Assembly: GCF_000383235.1 (NCBI RefSeq)
Contig: NZ_KB910930.1
Coordinates: 42,457-106,456, forward strand
Reading direction: 5' to 3'
Length of the DNA: 64,000 bases
Source of the DNA: Bacillus sp. 123MFChir2
GTDB taxonomy: Bacteria > Bacillota > Bacilli > Bacillales > Bacillaceae_G
A program made the translations under genes and the position numbers. How positions within the stretch are numbered: the stretch's first letter is position 1; the number at the start of each line of letters is the position of its first letter. This document shows positions 33,929-42,311 of the stretch, piece by piece. A model generated the notes under the pieces. That model was not told the origin of the DNA and made no database searches. It saw only the letters and a list, made by a program, of their open reading frames with translations.

Positions 33929-34025
33929 GTATTTTAGGGGATTTGAAAACCAAAAATGCAATTTGCCTACTTTTGGCTATCTAATCCTGTTAAAAATTTT
34001 TCAAATCTCGGTGTTAATTTAACTA

Positions 34026-34182
34026 TATATCCATTTGAATTTTCCAGCATTTTTGTCTAGCTCCCTTTGTTTTAAACCTCGGATGTGGCAGGAAAAGGTC
34101 CTGACCGTTTCTATGCATGGCCAGATGCTCTTGTCCCCCAAAAAAGAAAGGGGTTTTTACGTCGTTTTTTAACTTGTATATA
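34026..34182 (+). repeat. interspersed repeat family B, copy 6
   Basis: A copy with a shortened left part (TTTCCAGCATTTTTG) and the intact core GGATGTGGCAGGAAAAGGTC / CTATGCATGGCCAG, ending in TTTTTTAACTTGTATATA. Confidence 0.8.
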
Positions 34183-34257
34183 AGAGAGGAATTATCTCGA
34201 TAGTATAAGCATACTAGTTTATAGAGTTTATCTTTATGCATAAGGGGAATGAAGAGA

Positions 34258-34605
34258 ATGGATAGAGTGAACAGGGTAGGAAAAAATGATTTCGTTTCTG
34301 GTTTTGTGCCACATCATAACCATGGATCAGTGGATTATACATCTGTTGTGGGAGGACATGTACATCAATGCCTAGATGTAACATCTCCGCCTATTAAGAC
34401 ACAAGAGGGCGGGCATATACATTATACAGAAGGATACGTCCTCTTCGAAGATGGGCATACGCACTATTACAAGGCGTATTCAGGACCAGCAATTCCAGTT
34501 GGGAATGGGATGCATGTTCATTATTACGATTTTTATACGACGGAAGATAACGGGCATAAACATCATATCAAGGGCGTAGATCAAGCTGCTCCAGGTGATA
34601 AATAA
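34258..34605 (+). CDS. YmaF family protein (His-rich)
   Basis: A 115-aa protein with repeated His pairs in short turns (GGHVHQ, GGHIHY, DGHTHYY, GMHVHYY, NGHKHH), the pattern of the YmaF family; it may bind metal. ATG 34258 is 9 nt after AGGGGA, whereas the in-frame ATG at 34249 sits directly against it. Function unknown, possibly spore- or stress-related. It is followed after 30 bp by a DUF2935 gene. Confidence 0.8.
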   Translation: MDRVNRVGKNDFVSGFVPHHNHGSVDYTSVVGGHVHQCLDVTSPPIKTQEGGHIHYTEGYVLFEDGHTHYYKAYSGPAIPVGNGMHVHYYDFYTTEDNGHKHHIKGVDQAAPGDK

Positions 34606-34635
34606 AAGCTCTCGTAGCTTAAAAGGAGTGATTAT

Positions 34636-35541
34636 ATGTCTCAAGACCAACCTGTCTCTGAACAATTTGTGATGGATCCTCAGCGCGCTATGCTCCTACC
34701 TCCAGAGCTGAAAGCGGCACCTTCTGAATCATTAACAGAACAATTATTTATTGAAAGATCCTTAACAGAAAATCAATTTTGGCTACGAATTATGAAGGAG
34801 CATGCTCTTTTTCTGAGTGAAGGGTTTGATAGACATGAGAAAAGTTTAATTCAACAAGTAGAAGTATTTTATCATTTGTTTGACCGACACTTACAAAAAG
34901 CATTTTCTGTTCCTCGCACAGTTCAAGCAGTTCGGAAATTAAATGAAGAAAGTATTGAGCTAGTTTACGCTTTCCGTAATTATAAAAGAAATCTTTTAAT
35001 TTTAATTATTAATTGTAAAGCAAAAGGGTTTAATTTCCCATTATTAGTGGACCATACTGCACGAGAAGCGGAATATTTTATAAGAACACTCCAGAAATTT
35101 AACGAGGGAAAAATGGATCCGATTCAAGATTCAATCATTAGTGAAAATGTATTTTGGTTACGAATCATGATGGAACACTCGCGTTTTATTGCATCTCTGC
35201 TTGATCAATCAGAAAGAAATTTAGTTCATACTGCATCGAAATTCGGTGACGATTTTGAAGTTCTCCTCAATCAAGCTAGAGATGTTGAATCCATGTTATA
35301 TAAGAAACAACCAACATATCCGATTATTGGCAAAATGAATAAAGATAGCGAAAATGCGACTGTTGAATTAAGAAACTTCAAAAAAGCAGGGCTGGAGTTC
35401 ATCCAAACATGCCAAATTAAAAATGTAATCAATCCTTTACTAGCGGATCACGTTTTAAGAGAAGCGAATCATTTCCTCTTTATGATTAGCGTTTTAGAAC
35501 AGCGATTAAAACTAAAACAAATGGAGCAATTTGGACAGTAA
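34636..35541 (+). CDS. DUF2935 family protein
   Basis: A 301-aa protein made of two homologous four-helix halves: SLTENQFWLRIMKEHALFL at the start of the first and ISENVFWLRIMMEHSRFI at the start of the second. Repeated E/H positions (EHA..F, DHTAREAEYF, DHVLREANHF) look like a di-metal-binding helical bundle. DUF2935 is the family I recall; the biochemical role is unknown. It has a good ribosome site (AAAGGAGTG) and probably shares a transcript with the ymaF-like gene. Confidence 0.85.
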   Translation: MSQDQPVSEQFVMDPQRAMLLPPELKAAPSESLTEQLFIERSLTENQFWLRIMKEHALFLSEGFDRHEKSLIQQVEVFYHLFDRHLQKAFSVPRTVQAVRKLNEESIELVYAFRNYKRNLLILIINCKAKGFNFPLLVDHTAREAEYFIRTLQKFNEGKMDPIQDSIISENVFWLRIMMEHSRFIASLLDQSERNLVHTASKFGDDFEVLLNQARDVESMLYKKQPTYPIIGKMNKDSENATVELRNFKKAGLEFIQTCQIKNVINPLLADHVLREANHFLFMISVLEQRLKLKQMEQFGQ

Positions 35542-35634
35542 TCATATAGCTAAGATTCTCTAGTTTTAATATGGATATTGAATCAAACTCTACAAACCTT
35601 TATTATGAATATATTGGATGTTATGTATTATTTT

Positions 35635-35763
35635 GGTTCATTACCGTGACATGGGGTTAATTTTTTGAAAATGAGTCATTTTTCATACACGGAATGGAAA
35701 GCTTCCACTCGGAGTGGAGTGTACATCTATCTATATGTCCCCCCATCTTTTGGTGATGAACCA
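35635..35763. repeat. foldback repeat (single copy in window)
   Basis: TGGTTCATTACC (35635-35646) and GGTGATGAACCA (35752-35763) are inverted, with nearby ATGGGG / CCCCAT also paired and a small inner hairpin TCCACTC / GAGTGGA (35703-35718). The whole 129 bp would fold. It looks like another bcr-type element. Confidence 0.55.
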
Positions 35764-35825
35764 TTATTTTAGGGTTTTTGCTTTTTGACATATTAATTGT
35801 ATATACATAGTAAAGGTGGATTTAC

Positions 35826-36029
35826 ATGTTCTTTCAGAAATATAAAGGTTTAATTCTTACGATAGTTGGTGCTGTTATTTACATGGTCACAACACTTTAT
35901 TTTAAAGATCTAGAGTATGTATATCGAGTGTGTATCAAAATATTTGCGGCAATCATGATAATTGTTGGAGCGATTATGATCGAGGATTCAAATCGCTTCT
36001 ATAAAAAACAGAGAGATAACAATGTATAA
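35826..36029 (+). CDS. small membrane protein (67 aa)
   Basis: Two predicted transmembrane helices (about residues 8-26 and 37-53) joined by a short polar loop (FKDLEYVYRV), with a basic tail. AAAGGTGG precedes the ATG at 8 nt. No family recognised. Confidence 0.55.
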   Translation: MFFQKYKGLILTIVGAVIYMVTTLYFKDLEYVYRVCIKIFAAIMIIVGAIMIEDSNRFYKKQRDNNV

Positions 36030-36055
36030 TTGTTTGAAACGATATATGCACGGGG

Positions 36056-36096
36056 GAGTGCCTACCGAGTATAAACTTGGAGGCGCTTTGTTTTGT
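36056..36096 (+). terminator. probable terminator
   Basis: GTGCCTACCGAGT pairs imperfectly with ACTTGGAGGCGC and is followed by TTTGTTTT. Confidence 0.5.
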
Positions 36097-36122
36097 TTAT
36101 AAAATAAAAAGGAGAATAGTGT

Positions 36123-36428
36123 ATGAAAACAAGGTACGTCGTTCAGCTTGGGATAGTGATTATATTCTTCATCGTTTCAACTCTTATTAGTTGGTACGAA
36201 GGAAGTAATCTAATCGAGGATTCATTTGAATGGAAATATTCCGCTAAGTTTACGAATTATTTTAAAGGGCCAGTTTCAAATTATGACGACATTTTGCAAA
36301 TCGATTTTTTTGTATATGCAGCTAAATTTTACCCGGTGCCAGTACTAATTATGGTTGCGAGTTTTGGGTATATGTTGTTTTTAAGTATGTATCTTATTTT
36401 GAAGAAAAGAGGCATTTATAAAGTTTAG
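36123..36428 (+). CDS. YjdJ / DUF4306-like membrane protein (101 aa)
   Basis: Two transmembrane helices (about residues 6-24 and 75-94) flank an outside loop with the pattern STLISWYEGSNLIEDSFEWKYS and IDFFVYAAKFYPVPVL, which I recognise from YjdJ (DUF4306). Function unknown. It is convergent with the LPXTG protein gene. Confidence 0.65.
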   Translation: MKTRYVVQLGIVIIFFIVSTLISWYEGSNLIEDSFEWKYSAKFTNYFKGPVSNYDDILQIDFFVYAAKFYPVPVLIMVASFGYMLFLSMYLILKKRGIYKV

Positions 36429-36521
36429 AAGTAGTTATGTATACTGATAATCTGCTTTTTTCCGAAAACAAATGAGCGTTTTACACATTTCATTTCTACT
36501 TTTTCATAATGTTTGTGAAGT

Positions 36522-36575
36522 AAAAAGAAATCAAATTTATCCCCATAAAAGGATATAATCTGATTTCTTTTTTTC
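36522..36575 (-). terminator. terminator of the LPXTG protein gene
   Basis: On the minus strand GAAATCAG...TTGATTTC folds and ends in TTTTTAC; the T run on the plus strand suggests it also serves the convergent YjdJ-like gene. Confidence 0.65.
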
Positions 36576-36585
36576 TTTCTTTCTA

Positions 36586-38289
36586 TTATTGTCCTTCTCG
36601 TTTCGCTTTTCTTCGTAAGAACCAAGCTCCAAGGAGTGCAAGAACTCCGGCCATTCCTGTTGTTTCAACAGCAGAACCTGTTTTTGGGAGTGATTTTGAT
36701 ACGATTGATTTCTTAACTTGTCCTGTTCCATTTGTGTTACTGTTATTAGAGTTGTTATTGCCACTGTTAGAATTTTCGTTGTTACTGTTATTAGAATTGT
36801 TATTGCCACTGTTGGAATTTCCTTTGTTACCGTTATTATTGTTGTTCCCATTTTCATTGTTTGTATTATCTGTTTGTGAGAATACTAGTTTTGTTGCTTC
36901 ACTTTCTAACCATTTATCAGTCTTTTTGTATCGAATGAGGGCTATTTTGCCTTCTTCAACTGAAATGTGTCCATCAATCATAAAGTTATTCCATGTTTTC
37001 CCTTCATCAAGAGAGTATTCCATATGATTAGATACACCTAAAATCTTCTTGTTTTTCATATCAACAAAGACAACTGGTGCATCTGGACGATCACTGTGAG
37101 TGGAGAATTGATAATCAAAATAATAACCAAAATCAGTTTGCTCATTATCATTTTCAGGCTTGAAATTTTGCTGTAACAATTCGATATGCTTTTTCGCGAA
37201 TGGTCCATTTTTTAAATCAAGTTTATTTTCTTCGATATTTAAATAAAGAAGTTTGGATGTGTTTAAGTTAGGCAAATTAGTCAGTGCATTGTTATTTAAT
37301 TGTATATTGCGAAGTATTCCGCTTGAATTGAACTGTATAGAAGAAAGTGCATTGTGTTCCGCAAAGAGATCGTGCAATGCGACTTGATTTTCTAAGTTCA
37401 AACTTGTTAGGTTATTGTTAGCTACATCGAGTATTTGTAGTTTTGATTGTTTTGGTAAATGTAATTCTTTTATACCATTATGTGCAGCTGACAGAACAGT
37501 TAGTTCGGTTTGCTTAGATACGTCTAGGGCTGCAATTCGATTGTTTTCTAAATGCAAAGATTGTAGATCTTTGTTTTCAGATAATGAAAGTGCAGTGATT
37601 CCTAGGTTGCTTATAGCTAAGTGCTTTAGTTTCTTATTGCTTGATAGATCAATAGAAAGAGCAGATTTGGTTAATACCTTGTTTACTTTATTATTTGCAT
37701 ACAAATTGAGTTCTTCTAAATTTGGTAATAAGTGAAATCCTTGTAAAGAAGTGAATGTCCCCTCATTCGTAATGTCAAGCATTGTTACTTGCTTTAATTC
37801 TTCTTCTGTTACTTTATCATTAGGTGTTTTTCCAAGTTCACTAGCAACTGCATTGGCAATAGTTGCGTCAGGGAATAGTTCTGAAATTGTTTGTTTTGCT
37901 TGTGCTTGCTGGTTTGTTTCCTCTTTTAATTTTTCTTCTTTTGTAGGTGCTGTTTGCTGAGGTGTTGGTTTATTCTCTTGAGAAGGTGGAGCGGTTGTTT
38001 TGCCTTGTTCTTGTACAGGTTTCGTTTGTTCAGTTGGCTTTTGCTCTTGTACAGGTTTTGTTTGTTCAATTGATTGTTGTTGTTGTTGTTGTTGTTCAGA
38101 CTTGGATTCTTGCTTTTGCGCAGTTTCAGAAACATTCGTTTGTTTTGATTCAAGTTCTTTCTTATGTACAGTTTCTTTTGCTTCTTCTAAAGTGACAGTC
38201 TTCGTTTCGTTCGTTTGAGCGAACGCACTCATAGGTTGCAGTAATAAAGATGTAGCTGCGACAGCTTGTAAAGCGTGCTTTTTCTTCAC
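36586..38289 (-). CDS. LPXTG-anchored leucine-rich-repeat surface protein
   Basis: A 567-aa secreted protein. A signal peptide (cleavage likely after AFA, about residue 24) is followed by a Gln/Lys/Pro-rich stalk with QQQQQQQ and two copies of EQTKPVQEQ. Leucine-rich repeats of about 20 residues lie at roughly 175-355 (LEELNLYANNK, LQSLHLENNRI, LQILDVANNNL). A second stalk of Asn/Ser-rich 15-residue repeats follows, then the sortase signal LPKTG (about residue 534) with a hydrophobic helix and RRK tail. It should be covalently linked to peptidoglycan and resembles internalin-like adhesins. The ligand is unknown. Confidence 0.88.
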   Translation of the reverse strand: MKKKHALQAVAATSLLLQPMSAFAQTNETKTVTLEEAKETVHKKELESKQTNVSETAQKQESKSEQQQQQQQSIEQTKPVQEQKPTEQTKPVQEQGKTTAPPSQENKPTPQQTAPTKEEKLKEETNQQAQAKQTISELFPDATIANAVASELGKTPNDKVTEEELKQVTMLDITNEGTFTSLQGFHLLPNLEELNLYANNKVNKVLTKSALSIDLSSNKKLKHLAISNLGITALSLSENKDLQSLHLENNRIAALDVSKQTELTVLSAAHNGIKELHLPKQSKLQILDVANNNLTSLNLENQVALHDLFAEHNALSSIQFNSSGILRNIQLNNNALTNLPNLNTSKLLYLNIEENKLDLKNGPFAKKHIELLQQNFKPENDNEQTDFGYYFDYQFSTHSDRPDAPVVFVDMKNKKILGVSNHMEYSLDEGKTWNNFMIDGHISVEEGKIALIRYKKTDKWLESEATKLVFSQTDNTNNENGNNNNNGNKGNSNSGNNNSNNSNNENSNSGNNNSNNSNTNGTGQVKKSIVSKSLPKTGSAVETTGMAGVLALLGAWFLRRKAKREGQ

Positions 38290-38308
38290 TAAAAATCACC
38301 TCTAAATT

Positions 38309-38706
38309 TCGAATTTTTTAAAAATACTAACAAGAAATTTATACCAAAAATTACAATAATAATCAATGGCGGTGTTTTTTCAACTTCTGTAGATGGTAGA
38401 GATGAATATGCTCAGTTTTTAAAAGAAAATGTAAAAACATTTATTACTAACTTAAAAAAACAGCCGGGAAAATGTATTTGGCTAATTGGTGGTGGTAATT
38501 TAGCACGAGAATTTTTCAAAGAAAACTTAATTAATGAATTTCAACTTGCAATCGCACCTATCATTTTAGGTAAAGGTATTTCTCTTTATACTGACGGTGA
38601 CATTGAAACAAAATTCACACTAACAAAGACAGAACAACTTGGTCAACTTGCTATGTTACATTACGTTAAAAAAGTCGGTTCTTCTGTTAGTGAGGATAGT
38701 CGCTAG
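38309..38706 (+). pseudogene. remnant of a RibD/DHFR-family protein (C-terminal part)
   Basis: The frame after the TAA near 38306 reads VKTFITNLKKQPGKCIWLIGGG, then NEFQLAIAPIILGKGISLY, and ends at TAG 38706. This is the second half of the small dihydrofolate reductase/RibD C-terminal family (YyaP/YwjB type), including the GGG nucleotide loop. The N-terminal half with the active-site strand is absent, no start codon or ribosome site is in place, and the left end abuts the promoter region of the LPXTG gene. Confidence 0.75.
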
Positions 38707-38805
38707 TAACTCTAAAGAAAGCATATCTCTTCAAATTCATTCATAAAATCAAAAATCCTTAATACAATAAACCAATCCGTTCTTTTTCGAAAGGGGGGGT
38801 GGGAG

Positions 38806-39042
38806 ATGAGCCGTACAATTAAAATTGATATTACAGACAAGATAGTGGCGAAATTTAAAACAGATTATTTGGAATTATACTCTAATAAATTTATGATTGG
38901 TAAATTTTATGTCTATACTGAAGAGAAGCAGTATGTATTAGAAGATGGCTATTTATATGAAGATGGTAAGTTTTATCGCATCATTGATACGCGCCGAGAT
39001 AACAGTCCAGCAGTAGAAGGTTGTGACTTAGGATGGTGTTAA
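38806..39042 (+). CDS. hypothetical protein (78 aa)
   Basis: No family is recognised with confidence. It is a small beta-rich soluble protein (IKIDITDKIVAKFKTDYLELY, then YVLEDGYLYEDGKFYRIID) ending in CDLGWC. AAAGGGGGGGTGGGAG gives a strong ribosome site. Its stop is 1 nt before the GTG of the Cse60-like gene, so the two are cotranslated and probably both expressed during sporulation. Confidence 0.6.
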   Translation: MSRTIKIDITDKIVAKFKTDYLELYSNKFMIGKFYVYTEEKQYVLEDGYLYEDGKFYRIIDTRRDNSPAVEGCDLGWC

Positions 39043-39043
39043 T

Positions 39044-39226
39044 GTGATTCGCGTGAAAATCTTTGATGAAAGTCATGAAAAGGATTTAGAAGAGGCAATC
39101 AATGTCTTTTTGAAGAAAATGGACGAAGAACAAATTGTAGATATTAAGTATCAAGTATCGGTTTCGAACAATGATGAAGAGAGTCAGATTTATTGTTTCT
39201 CTGCGATGGTTGTATATCGGTCTTAA
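39044..39226 (+). CDS. Cse60-like sporulation protein (60 aa)
   Basis: A 60-aa protein starting with GTG, sequence MIRVKIFDESHEKDLEEAIN and ending YCFSAMVVYRS. Length and pattern match the small sigma-E-controlled protein Cse60 as I recall it from Bacillus. Its function is not known. It follows the 78-aa gene by 1 nt and is ended by a strong terminator. Confidence 0.7.
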   Translation: MIRVKIFDESHEKDLEEAINVFLKKMDEEQIVDIKYQVSVSNNDEESQIYCFSAMVVYRS

Positions 39227-39230
39227 ACAC

Positions 39231-39260
39231 AAAAAAGACGACGCGAAGTCGTCTTTTTTG
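39231..39260 (+). terminator. terminator of the Cse60-like gene
   Basis: AAAAAAGACGAC / GTCGTCTTTTTT. Confidence 0.85.
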
Positions 39261-39262
39261 TA

Positions 39263-39318
39263 TTTATCCCGCTATTCGTGGGCAGTAAGACCCCCACCTA
39301 ATAGAAGTTTCACTTTAT
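39263..39318 (-). repeat. bcr1-type repeat, short form
   Basis: An inverted copy of only 46 bp (CCCGCTATTCGTGGGCAG...GAAGTTTCAC) between direct TTTAT repeats (39263-39267, 39314-39318). The whole central part of the full-length element is missing. Confidence 0.7.
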
Positions 39319-39374
39319 CGGCGACTTTAAGCAATATAAGACCCTTCGACAACACCTGACACGAATTGCACTTT

Positions 39375-40823
39375 CTACAGTGCAGTGCCTTTTTGCTGCG
39401 GTACAACTGTTTCTTGTTGTTTGGATTGTAAGCATACACATGCAATAACTAAACTGATAACGGCTAATATAAATGTGCCGCTAAAGATAATATGAACACT
39501 AGAAGCGAGTACTTCTTGCGACCCTATCGCGGTGCTTCCATGTTCCGAAGTTACTAAGTTTACATTTCCGTCTCCTGCGCTGTGGATGACTGTATTGAAA
39601 ATCGTTCCAAATACTGCTGCGCCTAGCGTTTGACTAAATGTATTAATAAATGTATTTAAACCGACTGCTGTTCCGCGTTTATTTGCAGGGACAGAAGCTT
39701 GAATTGTGACCATAAAGATTGGTGTGATAAGTCCCATTCCCATGCCGAACATCCCCATTGCAATGTAAATAAGAGATGGATGCGAGTGAGTAGATAGCAT
39801 AAATAATAAGAACGTTGAAGCGGATAAAATGCTGCCGCCAAGTAAAATAATTTGTTTTGTTTGTAAACGGCCAACTAAGTTACCAGACATCATTGCACCA
39901 ACTGTCCAAAATACAGGAATTGGCATTAAAATCATACCAGCCTCCGTTGCATTTTTTCCTAGGACCCCTTGTGTCCAAATCGGAAGGTACATTGTAATAC
40001 TAATAATCATCGCACCAGCAATTAACGTTAATACGTTCACAATAAATACAGATCGGTTAGAGAACAGATCTAATGGAATTAGTGGTTCTGGTGATTTTTT
40101 TTCTACAAATAAGAAAAGGATAAATGCGAAAACTGCAAATACTAGCAGGCCGATAATTGTGATGTCGCCCCAGTTTTGATGCTGACTTCCTGTTAGTAAC
40201 GCATAAAGTAAGGCGATCGTACTAAGTGAGAAGATAACAGCACCTGGATAGTCGATATGATGTTTTGCTGGTTTGATAGATTCTTTATAGGAAATTGCAA
40301 TCATCGTACAAGCAAAGATTCCAAATGGAATGTTTAAGAAAAAGATATAACGCCAAGATAGTGAATCTACTAAAAATCCACCAACTAACGGTCCGACAAC
40401 ACCAGATACACCCCAAACGGCACTCAGCCAACCTTGGGCTTTTGCACGATCTTTTGCTTCACTATATAAGTCACCGATAATAGTCATTGTAATTGGCATA
40501 ACAGCACCTGCTCCTACTCCTTGTAGGGCGCGGAACAGAATTAATTGCTCCATTGATGTTGCGACGCCGCATAATGTAGAGCCGATTAAAAAGATGGCAG
40601 CCCCAATTAATAATACTTTTTTACGTCCAAATAAATCTGCTAGCTTCCCGTAAATCGGAGTTGTTACTGCGGTTGCTAACATATAAATCGCATATACCCA
40701 GCTTACAAGCCCTACTCCTGAAAGTTCACTTGTGATGCGAGGCACCGCTGTACTAACGATCGTTCCTTCAACAGCGGAAAGAAACGTCATTAACATTAAA
40801 GATATCATTACTTTTTTTCTCAT
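39375..40823 (-). CDS. MFS multidrug exporter, EmrB/QacA (DHA2) type
   Basis: A 482-aa protein with about 14 hydrophobic helices. DHA2 motifs are visible: LDxTIV-like EGTIVSTAVPRI in helix 1, GKLADLFGRKK between helices 2 and 3, and RALQGVGAGAVMP in helix 4, plus the motif C-like GPLVGGFLVDSLSWR. It probably exports toxic lipophilic compounds by proton antiport. No regulator is adjacent. Substrate unknown. Confidence 0.88.
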   Translation of the reverse strand: MRKKVMISLMLMTFLSAVEGTIVSTAVPRITSELSGVGLVSWVYAIYMLATAVTTPIYGKLADLFGRKKVLLIGAAIFLIGSTLCGVATSMEQLILFRALQGVGAGAVMPITMTIIGDLYSEAKDRAKAQGWLSAVWGVSGVVGPLVGGFLVDSLSWRYIFFLNIPFGIFACTMIAISYKESIKPAKHHIDYPGAVIFSLSTIALLYALLTGSQHQNWGDITIIGLLVFAVFAFILFLFVEKKSPEPLIPLDLFSNRSVFIVNVLTLIAGAMIISITMYLPIWTQGVLGKNATEAGMILMPIPVFWTVGAMMSGNLVGRLQTKQIILLGGSILSASTFLLFMLSTHSHPSLIYIAMGMFGMGMGLITPIFMVTIQASVPANKRGTAVGLNTFINTFSQTLGAAVFGTIFNTVIHSAGDGNVNLVTSEHGSTAIGSQEVLASSVHIIFSGTFILAVISLVIACVCLQSKQQETVVPQQKGTAL

Positions 40824-40858
40824 CTGTTTTCCCCTTTTTCTTTTTTACAATTACAAAT

Positions 40859-40889
40859 GAAAAGGAGTCTGTAATTAGGCTCCTTTTTT
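40859..40889 (-). terminator. terminator of the ytfP-like gene
   Basis: AAAAAAGGAGCC...GACTCCTTTT on the minus strand, just past the stop. Confidence 0.75.
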
Positions 40890-40893
40890 ATTA

Positions 40894-42159
40894 CTATATG
40901 GTAGCATTTTGACCAGCTGTCATTCCAGCAATTCGGCCTGTAACGAATGCCGAAGTAATATTATACCCGCCCGTATAGCCGTGAATATCAAGAATTTCTC
41001 CGCAGAAATATAAGCCGTTCATAAGTTTGGATGACATTTCTTTCGGATTAATTTCTTTCACCGACACACCGCCGCCTGTTACGAATGCCTTTTCAAGTGG
41101 CTGCGTTCCATTTACGGTAAAGATAAATCCTTTGAAATCTGCAGCAAGAGCACGGATTTTTTCATGAGAAATTTGTCCGCATTGCTGACTGCCGTCAATT
41201 TCATTTTTCTCTAATAGGAATAAGAAATAACGCTCAGGCACATAGCCTTTTAGTACATTTTTCACTGCTTTTTTCGGATCTTCTTTCATTTGTTTCATCA
41301 TACGCTGGAAGAGTTGTTCGCTATGTTCTTCTGGCAATGCATCAATGCTCATTGTTACGTTGTTTGTTTTGAACTTTTTCATCGTTTTCAAGGCAAACTG
41401 ACTGCAGCGAAGAGCAGCTGGCCCAGACACACCGAAGTGGGTAAAGAGCATATCCATTTTATGAGAGATAACCGCTTTTCCTTTTGGATTTAATACGCTT
41501 AGTTCTACATCACGAAGTGCTATGCCTTGTAATGTACGGTCGCGAATAAATGGCTCATTCGAAAGGAGTGGTACTTCCGTCGGAAATAGTTCTGTAATGG
41601 TATGCCCTGCTTTTTCCGCCCAAGCGTAGCCATCCCCAGTAGAACCTGTATGCGGTACAGATTTCCCGCCAACGGCAATAATAACATGGTTCGTTTCAAT
41701 CACTTCACCATTTTGCAAGATGACTGCTTTCGTTTGGCCATTTTCATACTCTACAGTTTTAACAGGAAGATTTGTCCGAATCGTAACGCGCAGCTCTTTT
41801 AAACGTGTTAATAAAGCATCTACAACGGACTGTGCTTTATCTGATACAGGGAACATACGACCATGATCTTCTTCTTTTAATTTGACGCCAAGCTTTTCGA
41901 AAAACTGAATAATATCTTCATTATTAAAAATAGAAAAGGCACTGTATAAGAAACGACCATTTCCCGGAATATGTTTTACAATTTCATCGAGCGGAAGACG
42001 ATTTGTTACGTTGCAGCGTCCGCCGCCAGAAATAGCAAGCTTTCTTCCTAATTTGTCACCTTTATCAAGAAGCAAGACACGTGCACCCTCTTCAGCAGCA
42101 CCGATCGCTGCCATTAATCCAGAAGGACCTCCTCCGATGACAATTACATCATAATGCAT
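40894..42159 (-). CDS. NAD(P)/FAD-dependent oxidoreductase, YtfP/HI0933 family
   Basis: A 421-aa flavoprotein: dinucleotide-binding [20 protein letters not shown] at the N terminus, the [10 protein letters not shown] signature of the HI0933 family, and a C-terminal FAD motif near [16 protein letters not shown]. The reaction is unknown (bile-acid-reductase-like BaiN is in the same family). ATG 42159 (MHYDVIV) has GAGG at 9 nt; a longer frame to 42192 does not. It is divergent from the MurJ gene, as in B. subtilis ytfP-ytgP. Confidence 0.87.
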   Translation of the reverse strand: MHYDVIVIGGGPSGLMAAIGAAEEGARVLLLDKGDKLGRKLAISGGGRCNVTNRLPLDEIVKHIPGNGRFLYSAFSIFNNEDIIQFFEKLGVKLKEEDHGRMFPVSDKAQSVVDALLTRLKELRVTIRTNLPVKTVEYENGQTKAVILQNGEVIETNHVIIAVGGKSVPHTGSTGDGYAWAEKAGHTITELFPTEVPLLSNEPFIRDRTLQGIALRDVELSVLNPKGKAVISHKMDMLFTHFGVSGPAALRCSQFALKTMKKFKTNNVTMSIDALPEEHSEQLFQRMMKQMKEDPKKAVKNVLKGYVPERYFLFLLEKNEIDGSQQCGQISHEKIRALAADFKGFIFTVNGTQPLEKAFVTGGGVSVKEINPKEMSSKLMNGLYFCGEILDIHGYTGGYNITSAFVTGRIAGMTAGQNATI

Positions 42160-42311
42160 ATAAATCGACCTCATTTTCTTAGTTTGCTGCATTCAAGAAT
42201 ATCACGTTTTCATAGAAAAGAAAAATGAAGGGATATACTGTTAAGAAGAGAAAGTATGGTACAATACAAAGGTTGGAGTTCAGCGTTTGAAATAATAGAG
42301 GAGGATTTTTT

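Noticed and set aside
36734-38218. Plus-strand Leu/Ser-rich and Cys-rich ORFs opposite the LPXTG protein
   Set aside because: They mirror the Asn/Ser and Gln-rich low-complexity stalks of the real gene.
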